Source: Gigaspora margarita (Eukaryota; Glomeromycota; Glomeromycetes; Diversisporales; Gigasporaceae). Taken from it: a stretch of 64,000 bases of DNA. The translations under genes and the position numbers were made by a program. The stretch is taken from NCBI GenBank assembly GCA_009809945.1, contig WTPW01000310.1, forward strand, positions 39,888 through 103,887. Reading direction: 5' to 3'. Below the pieces are notes generated by a model. It saw only the letters and a program-made list of their open reading frames with translations. It did no database searches and had not been told where the DNA came from. Position 1 is the stretch's first letter. Every line of letters begins with the position of its first letter. Below are positions 54,811 to 64,000 of this stretch, piece by piece.

Positions 54811-57800
54811 ATTATTAATAATTACAATAAATCACTCGCTGCATATCTCGTTAAAGCAATTTGACAAAGCTTTAATATTCGGCAATTACTGTATTTGGCT
54901 GAAGAACAGGAGATAAATGTGTACATTTAAGTTACCTTTCTAACTCAAGACTTATATGTCGATTAATTATTTAAATCATATAGAATAATGCAAGCAAAAT
55001 TTCTAGACGAGCATTCGAATTGAAGGTCAATTGTGGTAATGAGGTTGTTACTCTAGAGTGAAAAGAACTTATGGAACTAAATCAACATAAGACAAAGCGA
55101 CAAATTTTTCAGAAACATGGTAATGCACAATTTTTGAAAAAAAAAAACAGACAAACAATAGTCTATTACATATATGCACGATGTGGTTTTCTTCTTCAAA
55201 GGATCAATGAAGAAAAAAAAAAAAACTTAAGGCTATAAAATTGAGGCATATTATCGAAACAAACAGACCTTACATTACAAAAAACTTAACTGAGACGTAT
55301 AAAGAGCCTGAGTTAAGATTTAGTTCGTGCTGGTAGCGTTCAACGGCTTGCTGACTGAGCAAGTTTTTAATGACTCCCAACAAGATACTTTAAAAAAAAA
55401 AAAAAACCTACAACGAGCCCTAAAACTCAACAAAAGTGGGTCTAATTCTGATAATAAACAAAGAACGACGGTCCTTTATTTGATTAATGCATTAAAGAGC
55501 GTATGCAGTCCGCAGGTTTGATCCGGAACGCACTTCAGGACATGACATACTACCCATCGAGCCCAATGGTGACACAGCCACAAAGCATGGACCATAAAGA
55601 CTCGAAGTGCCCGCTATCTGGACAAAGGTCGCAGCGCAGTTTTCAGGCAGGTGACAAAACAATTATGGCTGTAGAGCGTGCAGCTTCTATTCACTCAGAC
55701 ACATCCACAGAGGCATATAAATCCACTCAGTGACAATAATAGCCACCTCGGCAAAGCATACACCAAATTCTGACTAGGTGATCATATTATCAACTTTGGA
55801 CGTGATCACCAGTCAGAATTCAAGAAAAAAAAAAAAAAAAGAAAAAAGAGACAATTACCATAACGAAAATGGCAGAACTCATTTCTTTGGAACCTGCCAT
55901 TTTCATAATTATAACTGCTGAATATCAATTCACATCACATGTTCATATTAACGGCCGGCCTGCGTTACGCAGGCGGGAAACCACCGGCCAGCGCTAAGCC
56001 GCACAAACACAACTGCTTACGGTGATCTCCCGGCGCAATATTATTTGCTATTTCCGGGAGCATCTCCCGTTTCAGTTCGCATAATTCGCAACTAATATAA
56101 TCTGCATCCATCAAATAAAATTAAACTCCGGTATATCAGACCGGACCATTCCAATTGTAAGAAACATGCGTGCAATGCTTTTCGTTTTTCGGACCCTTAT
56201 TTGTAATATCCCATAAAATTATCAATTAATTAGTTGCCGAATTGATTAACTAATTGATCAGTCGATTTTCGATTAGTAACACCATTTGAGGGACTTATTC
56301 GTATTAACTTGGCTGTTGTAATCTACTATGCTTTTATTTATTTATTTATATAAATTATATCACATCATTAAACGTAATAACAAAGAAAAGTATCCTTATA
56401 AAAATTTCAGAACGGTATGATATTTAAGCTGTTCATCTTTAAAAGGCGTTCACAAGCTTCATTCTCAATATGATTAGCTAGTGATCGCAATAGTGCTTAG
56501 CTATAAAGATATTTATTTAAATTTTTGTTGACAATTTTAATATGCAAAATAATGACGTAATTAAAATTTTCTCAAGCATTATATTAGATTTGATTACTAA
56601 TTATCATAACGGTGCTCATTAAACATAACAGATAATCAATTAAAATAAAGATTATAACTGATGCTTGCACGTTTATTATCCTTCTATTTATTAAATAATT
56701 TCATCAGCAATTAATGAAAAATAATAATAATAAATTTAGTAAGCACTGAAAAACATCAGTTCAGAATCCACGAGTTTAGGTCTTCGTCGATATTGGATTA
56801 TCGTATAAGATTCTCATATTTTAATTTTGAAACCCCACCCAGCCTTTTTTTTTTTTTTTTTTTTTACTACTTGTCAATTATGGACAAAATATGAACAATC
56901 CTGCAATTTCATTAAACAAAACGTTGAAGAATGCTATTTTGTTAAAATGAGATCAAAGTATTAAAAATAATTTTTAAAATTTTTAAGAATAATTATACAC
57001 ATATTTCTGACATACTCTTGAACAAATCATAATTTTTGAAACCATTTTAAAATGTCACATTATTTGATTAGAAATAATTATAACATCAGGTCCAGAATTT
57101 TTCAGGTTTGATGATATAGGCTGTGTACTTGTTTGTTGTACATATTTATTTTGAATTTTGCCTAGCCATTAAAACATAAATACAACCAAAAATTTAAACG
57201 CAATATGATTTTATCTTTAATTGAGACAATGCTACACAGCCTCAATCGAATTATCAAGGTTATGAAGGTCAAGCTTCAACTAGTAACAAGCCTTTTATCT
57301 CACGTTTTCACAATAGTCGTAACGCATACAGATTGGAAGAACGATGTTTTAATTAGTCTTAACCAACCAATTGATCAAATAGTTTTTTTTAAGGTTTGAA
57401 ATATTCAATTTTCTTTGTTAAGGAAACCTTGTGTTTAAATTTTTTCACTCCGAGGTTTATGTGATTAAGAATAATGAATATACAATTATAAAATGTATGT
57501 TAATAAAAAGAAAATTAGCATAGTACAATATCTTTACATTTGAATAGAAATATATGCAGTAAACTCCTGAAATCGTCTCATTCGTTTTTGCCACAATTTC
57601 TCCATAATCACCTTGTTTTTTTTATCAAATCATATACGTGCATTATTTATAAATTCTTGCTTACTTTAGTCACAATTTCACAATAGGCACATAAAATGCA
57701 TTTAACATGTAACTATTGTGGGAGATGACCGTAAATGTAGATTTCACAGTATTCTTTTTCAACCAGTTTAGTGTGTAGTTCACAATAATAAAAAAAATAT

Positions 57801-58012
57801 TTGTGTAAAAAAAAAACCAAATATTTAACCAACAATAAAGACTTTATAGATAATAATGTGTAGGTTTTCAAGACTTAGTCAGCAAAGCCAACGTTGAAAT
57901 ACGTAATGAAAAGTGTAATAAAAGAAATCATTTCAATTATTTTTTTATCGCAATTTATTGATGATTGATAATTAACTTTAATAGTTGAAGATTGTAAAAT
58001 TGTAAATGACTC
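54811..58012. other. Unassigned stretch with hairpins and A/T tracts
   Basis: No gene is assigned. ATTCTGACTAGGTGATCA and TGATCACCAGTCAGAAT (55770-55823) form a clear hairpin. AATGGCAGAACTC and its partner GAACCTGCCATT (55868-55900) form another. GC-rich palindromes (GGCCGGCCTGCGTTACGCAGG, CTCCCGGCGC...CCGGGAG) lie at 55952-56065. Poly-A and poly-T runs occur at 55206, 55390, 55826 and 56846. A possible exon reading SNYQGYEGQASTSNKPFISR with FHNSRNAYRLEER sits at 57245-57350 without context. Confidence 0.4.
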
Positions 58013-61000
58013 ATGGAAGATATGGATCCACATATTGAGATAACAATTCCAATTGATAGAAAAGCTTATTTAATAAAAGAATCAGAACTATTTACAAAAT
58101 ATGCGGGTTTTAGTCAGGATGAATCATTTATAGCTATTCTTGATAGCGTTGACCGTACGTTTTCTGGTTAATTAATATAATTTTGATATGGCATGAATTT
58201 TAAATTGAATTAAATATAATAATTTTTTAAATTTTGTTTTTAGCAAATAATGACCAAAATTTCAAGTTATTAATGTATAAAGTCATAACTAATGAAGTTA
58301 CAAAAACAAAAGAAATTTCCGAAGAACATTCTCAACCAATAATCATTGCTGATGAAGAACAAGAAGAAAATGAAGTAAGTGAAAAACAAGAACTACAAGG
58401 AAATTTAATTAGGTCGAGCAAATTTGCGAGTTGGTCTATTGCTGTGTCACATGAGCATCAAGAACAATTTAGATTGGTCGCAATATCTTGTATAAGCGTA
58501 GATGATATGATTCATCTGCCATATGAAGATATAGAACGTTTATGTGGTTTTACCAAAATTTGGAAGGTCGACAACAACTTTAATATTGAGAAATGCGAAA
58601 TAGAAATAGAATATGGTGGAGTAATCCAGTTTCTTCCTAACACCGATGATAAAGCCACTGATAAAGCCATTGATAAAGCTGGTAATGAAACCAGTGATGA
58701 AGCCAATGATGATAAAGCAAATGATAAATTCACGCTTATTTTGGTAAAAGGATTGGGAATATATAAACATAGTTTTTCATACTCATCAGATTCCAAACAA
58801 TTTCAACATGATACTTTAATGTTAGATTATCCAGAAAGAATAATAGATGCTTTAAAGTATAATTATAGTGAATATGTTAGTAAATATTTGACTGTACCAC
58901 GAAGTGATACAATGCGCAAATATTTTTTGAGATGTCTTAATGGTCCTTACTTATTAGTAGATACATCTGGGAGAGATCCAAACAAAAATATAGAACTTTA
59001 CGATTTAAGAACTAATCAATTATTAAATGTTTTTAAAAGGTATAAATTTGTTTTATCGATCTTAGATCGTGAGAAACCTGGTGCATTTGCAGTATCTAGT
59101 GATGAAAAGCTCTTAGTATTCGTAGCCGGAAATGATCTTAAAATATATCTAATAGAAAATGGTTTAGAATTATCATCTTTATCATGTAAAGATAGTGGAA
59201 TGCATAGTGTTGACTTTATGAAATTTATTTTTAATGATGAAAAATTATTAATATTCAAAAATGACAGAACGGTAGCAGTCTGGGATATTTTTAATTCTGT
59301 TAGAGAATTTATCAACTTTATACCTTTGGAAAAGGATACAACTTCAGGTTTAGTTAAACCTATGACAAGAATAGTTATTGATCCAATATCTGAAAATAAA
59401 CCTTTTACTATCCTTAGTATAAGACCATTTTTTGATGAAAATCAAATAGTTTGGGATGCATTTGATTTGAAGGAGCATTTGGAAAGATCAGTTCTTGATC
59501 AAAATTGGATAAAATTAGATCCTTCTAAACATATCATCACTGATTCAGCTCCTAATGCTTATGGCATTGGTGAGAATAATGAAATTGATAAAGTTTTGTT
59601 AACAGACTTGATTGAAGCAAATCCTAAATATTATCTAGGGATAGAGCCATGGACTGTTCATCCAGCAGAAAAAATATCTGATACTTATATTAAACAACGA
59701 CTTCAATTTCCAAGATATATTATTTATCTTGATACAAAACAAAAAACAAGACTTCTTATAGGATACAATACTATACAAGTTTGGCATGAAAAAAGACTTG
59801 AATTCATTCATGTCGTTAATGATGATCCAGAAACACCTGAAGAACCTCATGAAAAGTTCAAAGTTATTGAAATTAGATATGGTATAAATAAATTTGACCT
59901 TTGAAGGAGAAAAAGCAATTAAGGAAGAACACAAAATTCAGATAAAAATAGAACATGAAGATAGCGTTATCCAAATAGTAAGGGATGCAATTAAGACACT
60001 TGTATATTTAGATAGTCAAAGTAAATCCGTTAATCTTGCTGTTGGAGGCAAGCGTATAACATTTAATGAAATAGTACGACAGACAAAAAACATTATTACA
60101 AGATTTATTGTCTTATATTCGAATCCTTGGAGATTAATTGATTTTCATTATAAATTAATGTTAGAGTTTATTAAACTAAAAGATTATCCACTTATTACTC
60201 GTATTTTATTTAATGAAAAAAATGTATCACGTGACGATTTCGAAAAATGTATTTCACAAATCCTTTCTGTAGTCTCAGAAGATAAAGAAAATAACAACAA
60301 AACTAAATTAAAAGAAAATATAATAAATATTATTTCAAAACATTCTTCTAAAAATCTTAAAAATAAAGAAAAAATGCGTCCTCTCCATTCATGGCTAGTT
60401 CCATTAAAGGATATAGAAGGGATATTACTTGATGAAGGTTAGTTATTCAAAGGTTGAAATATGTATGTATTTACATGTCATGAATTTGTTAACACATATA
60501 TATCTATATTTAAACATTCTTACTATATATGTTTAGAGTATAATACCGACCCAACAATGCTTACACTTTTCTTAGAATATTATTCCAATAATGCGATGGA
60601 TAACATTGGATGGTTGAATGTCGTGTCTGAAGTCATACCAGAATTATATGATAGAAACTATTGTTTGTTATTAACATTTTCCAAATTTCAATTTTGTAAA
60701 TTTTATATCAAATAATTATTCCAATTTAATCAATAAACTTTAGGGTGGTACGTTCAAGAATTTTATTACAAACCTTGCTTTGGTAGAAAAAGACTTGATA
60801 TGTCTAGTATGATGTTTCATGAGATTAAAAAACATTCAGAAAATTCTTTAAAAGTTTATATGCCTATAACACAACTTATTCCTCATAATAAAGATAGAAA
60901 TTTTAAATTAGAATATATCAAGTAGTATTTTATTTTTAATCTAAAATGATTTAATAAAATAGTATGCATTTAATAAGCATTGTTTTTTTGTTTTTTTTTT

Positions 61001-61779
61001 TTTAAAAAAAAATTTATAGTGATGAAGAAATTTCTTATATTAGAATGGTACCTTTGATTAATTTTGTAAGGAATAAAGAAAATTTGCATCCAAAAGATAA
61101 AATTAGGGAAACTATTGGAAGACTTTTACAACCAGGAAAATGTTCATCTATAGCGAGGAAAAATTATAGTCCTTTTATTCGAATTTTAGAACATATGTAT
61201 GATGAGGATCAGTTTTATGAAAATCCTTCAATGGAAGCAATCATGAACTGGATGTGGCATTGTTCAAGAAATTATTGGCATAAAACTTTATATATTTATA
61301 TTATCTATTTTATAATATACACTGTGATTTCATGGGCATATGTAGCTCATTTAGCGATATATGGTTATTTTCATATAATTATTATATTACTTATTATATT
61401 ATTTTACTACTTAACATATTATCATTTAGTAATTGAATTGAATCACTTTATTTTTTATGGGAAAGCCTATATATATGATTTCTTCAACTTGATAGACATT
61501 CTTTCTATTCTTGTACCGTTTTTTATAGTAATTTATATTTCAATTAATTATAATATAGTAGACGGTTTTAAAAGTGCCACAAGTACTCAATGGTCAATGC
61601 TCCTTATCTTCATAAGCATTATTTTACTTTGGTATGAATTGGTAAGTTTATTTATTTTTTTTTGATTTAATATCATTAAAATGTTAATCCTAATTATTAG
61701 TTTTTATAAACATCATTAGATTATGTTACTACGGATTTTTCCAGGCATGTATTTACATTTCCAAATAATGATTAAGACT
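58013..61779 (+). pseudogene. WD40-like / ion-channel protein gene, frameshifted, 3' end decayed
   Basis: Exon 1 (58013-58154) begins MEDMDPHIEITIPIDRKAYL. A GT-AG intron (58155-58243) leads to the long exon from 58244. Its 550 residues show beta-propeller-like stretches (LLVDTSGRDPNKNIELYDLR, TVAVWDIFNSVREF). A one-base insertion in TTT near 59900 shifts the frame, and the exon resumes as FEGEKAIKEEHKIQIK to 60437. Further in-phase exons are 60537-60662, 60744-60921 and 61020-61641, all with GT-AG introns. The last holds five or so transmembrane helices (from LYIYIIYFIIYTVISWAY to WSMLLIFISIILLWYEL), like the S1-S5 part of TRP-type channels. After 61720 only LLRIFPGMYLHFQ is left before a stop; pore and C-terminus are missing. 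This family is expanded in Rhizophagus (from memory). Confidence 0.7.
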
Positions 61780-61827
61780 TGATTTTATTTACTAAACAAG
61801 TTATTTCAATAATTTAGGGGTTGCCAA

Positions 61828-62061
61828 GTGTCTTTACATGATAAAACATATATTGATTGTGACCAAATCATTCTTGATTATTTTTGTTTTAACTATAATT
61901 GGATTGGTACTTTTAATTATATTTTTCTGGTTTTGGAGTTCACTAAATTCTTGCATTCACGTGGCTTTTTATATATATCGGCAAATCAAATCATGAATTT
62001 CTGTTTACTTGAAAAAGCAGGAAAACATGAACAATACAATGACAGTCTAAACTGGTCTTAG
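61828..62061 (+). other. Open frame after the channel gene, doubtful
   Basis: 77 codons with a hydrophobic middle (WIGTFNYIFLVLEFTKFL). In another frame the same bases give SFLIIFVLTIIGLVLLIIFF, which would suit a last channel helix. One of the two may be a remnant of the missing 3' end. Neither can be joined by a convincing splice. Confidence 0.25.
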
Positions 62062-62202
62062 ATTATTTAATAAGGTAGCTGCGCGACGTTGTCACGCAAA
62101 ACCAGGAACGGAAGAATAAATTGATCATATTAAAAGTTTTAAAAAATGAAATGTTTAACAGTTTATTATTAAATTATGTACATCTTAGTTTACATGTGTA
62201 TG

Positions 62203-62380
62203 GTACAAAGTTGGCATATGAAAAATTAACCTTGTATAACCTTAAATGTGGGCATTATTCTATTTGCAGTAAACTAAAATAAAAAATAAAAAAAATAAAA
62301 AATAAAAAATCCGTCCATCCGTCCCGAATTTTGAAATCCTTGTAATACAAAACGAAAAATCAACTTTTACACAGCCTAAT
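62203..62380. repeat. TIR element, family A, diverged copy
   Basis: The right end (GTAATACAAAACGAAAAATC followed by AACTTTTACACAGCCTAA) matches the family found at 32350-32592. The left end is weak. A-rich repeats (AAAATAAAAAATAAAAAAT) fill the middle, as in copy 2 at 32.6 kb. Confidence 0.5.
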
Positions 62381-62547
62381 AAGAGAATATATCAAAATCA
62401 GTAATGAAACATAACATTAGTGAGATTGTGCATCCATACTGAATTTTAAGTAAATATTTGTTAATACTGTTACTTACGAGACATAAATTATTTATTTACA
62501 CTCAACTGGTAATTACAACGCACATATACACTAGTTTCTTTTTTTTA

Positions 62548-62793
62548 TGCACGAGTAACAAAAGACGATGTGCCCAATGCCTTCGCAGTTATAGCAGGAA
62601 ATTGTTCCTTGTCGATCCAAGGGTCCATAAAAATTCCTACTCCAAAAGGATGGCGCTCTTTTCTCTTTTCCTTACTTCTCTTATAATACTCTCTTTCAGA
62701 ATCAGATGAAGAAAGGGATGCTCTCTTACTCTTGCGTTGAAACTTACGGAATTTACTACTATAACCCCTGGCATATGGACGTGAATAGTACAC
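62548..62793 (-). pseudogene. Ser/Arg-rich protein fragment without ATG
   Basis: The minus strand reads YYSRPYARGYSSKFRKFQRK then SKRASLSSSDSEREYYKRSK then a coherent end (HPFGVGIFMDPWIDKEQFPA). Composition is protein-like rather than random, but there is no start codon and TAA lies just upstream. It may be an exon or a fragment of a repeated host gene. Function unknown. Confidence 0.3.
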
Positions 62794-62804
62794 TTAGTGA
62801 TGTG

Positions 62805-62858
62805 CCATGTACAGTACTATACGTACAGTACTGTACATACTGTACGTACTGTACGCTA
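62805..62858. repeat. GTAC-rich palindromic microsatellite
   Basis: A run of GTACAGTACT, ACGTACAGTACTGTACATAC and TGTACGTACTGTACG blocks that is self-complementary over its length. Confidence 0.7.
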
Positions 62859-62939
62859 AAATTTTTGCCAATCATTTATTAAGAGTGCCTGCCTGATGTG
62901 CCAATTGACCAATCAAATTCGTTAAATGATCAACACNGA

Positions 62940-63185
62940 AGAAGCTTTCGACTTTGACTTACGCTTTGATTTTCACTTTGACTCTCGCTTTGACTTTCAC
63001 ATTGACTTTCACTTTGACTCTCACTTTGACTTCGCTTTAATTTTCGTTTTGACTTTGATTTTCGCTTTGACTCTGCTTGCTTTGATTTTATCTTCAACTT
63101 TTATTTTGGCTTTCACTATGACTTCACTCTAATTTTTATTTTACTTTGATCTTCTCTTTGACTTTCGTTTTTTGACTTTCACTTT
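62940..63185. repeat. Low-complexity tandem repeat (TTTGACTTTCAC)n
   Basis: Degenerate 6/12-bp repeats of TTTGAC with CTTTCG or TTTCAC. They give an open frame of alternating Phe-Asp and Phe-His that is not a real gene. One N at 62937. Confidence 0.8.
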
Positions 63186-63319
63186 TATTTCGAGAATTTT
63201 TTCCGTATTGAATTCACAAAAATATAATTTTGATCAATCAATCGTTTAAATAAGTTATTTAAGTTTAATGAATATTTTATACTTTACTTCTTGTTTATTA
63301 ATGTTAATTTAGCTAATAA

Positions 63320-63579
63320 GGCCAGACCAAGTTGATTATGTGTTTTACATTACCCCCCACTCAGAGCTCCCCTCTCCCTCATAGTAAAAAAAATTTAGAT
63401 AAATATACATAGGGCTACAGGATATTTTGGAAAATTTTTATACAGTCATGGAACAATCCGGAAAAATATTTTTTTTGAAAAAAAATTTTTTAAAATTTTA
63501 CTATGGAACCACCCCTCCTCCCCCCTCTTCTGGAGGGGAGAGGAGGTAATGTAAAACACATAATCAACTTGGTCTGGCC
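63320..63579. repeat. Harbinger-like MITE, copy 2
   Basis: Same 33-bp TIR as the copy at 10039 (GGCCAGACCAAGTTGATTAT and its mirror), here flanked by TAA on both sides. The interior is in the reverse orientation (CAGAGCTCCCC on the left here, AGCTCTGAGG on the right there). Confidence 0.85.
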
Positions 63580-64000
63580 TAAATACAAAGGATTTTAATG
63601 TTAAAAATAATCGCATATTAAATCTTTTTATTCAAATTATTTATTTATGTATAAAGATCTTTTTAATCAATACATTAAAATTCGTAAAGTCATAAATTTG
63701 TTAGCGAAATTCGTGAATAATACCTTTAGCTTTTTCTTGTAAAAAAATTAATTGCATCTTAAAGCTATTTTAGTGGTATTGTATAATCAGGCTACCATTT
63801 TTTCTGGGCGATGCTATGAAGTCTTGTAGCTTAGTCATTTAGTATAGCTCGGAGATCGAACAGGCCCTTATGGGCCGCTATATGTAAGATTTTATTTTGG
63901 CCCTCATCTGTAATTATTTTCATTTTTGGACCTAATTACCTTTATTATATAATCTTAATTATTTATATATTGCAGAATCGCGGATCGCTTAAAAAAAAAA
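63580..64000. other. AT-rich right edge of the window
   Basis: No gene. A GGCCCT..ATGTAA..TTATTTT motif near 63870-63925 resembles the one near 20950, another dispersed repeat. The window ends in a run of A. Confidence 0.5.

Noticed and set aside
55327..55733. Two overlapping frames as a gene
   Set aside because: No recognisable domain, interrupted by a poly-A run, and no splice signals linking them.
62926..63132. Phe-Asp-His-rich protein
   Set aside because: A product of a low-complexity repeat with an ambiguous base near the start.

Overview
The window looks like nuclear DNA from an arbuscular mycorrhizal fungus (Glomeromycotina, Rhizophagus-like). This is inferred from its very high AT content, dense small inverted-repeat elements, short-intron host genes of WD40/ion-channel, kinase and TPR type, and a Tc1-type transposase start. 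No species can be named from sequence alone.

Layout. Positions 1-24,000 are almost gene-free. They hold a LINE remnant split by a MITE, several long foldback elements (one set nested three deep at 6.3-8.7 kb), tandem arrays, TIR elements with readable target-site duplications and a tRNA-headed SINE. Positions 24,000-30,200 hold a C2H2-finger gene cut by a Tc1/mariner-type MITE and a broken, spliced transposase-like gene on the minus strand. Positions 30,200-34,800 are intergenic with MITE copies and a weak protein-kinase remnant.

The notable region is 34,828-52,845, a block of about 18 kb in which every gene lies on the plus strand. It is tightly packed, with stop/start junctions such as TAATG and ATGA, and its sense strand is A-rich. 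In order it carries six or seven small membrane or basic proteins, a Gag-like protein with a CCHC knuckle, a retropepsin-like region, an endonuclease IV-type AP endonuclease, reverse transcriptase plus RNase H, an IS1595/Merlin-type DDE transposase in place of a retroviral integrase, Cys-rich and coiled-coil proteins, a minimal Zn2Cys6 DNA-binding protein, several unknown proteins and a Nudix hydrolase. I recognise no described element with this gene set; it may be an endogenised reverse-transcribing virus or a giant hybrid mobile element. Its frames carry about 22 in-frame TGA codons against about eight TAA/TAG, plus several frameshifts. The TGAs could suggest UGA recoding, but the one at a well conserved site falls where Arg is expected and conserved Trp codons are TGG. 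Decay of CGA to TGA is therefore the better explanation.

To the right lie a decayed TPR-repeat gene (53.05-54.8 kb), a hairpin-rich unassigned stretch, a multi-exon WD40-like/ion-channel gene with one frameshift and a decayed 3' end (58.0-61.8 kb), and further repeats, including a second copy of the Harbinger-like MITE found at 10.0 kb.
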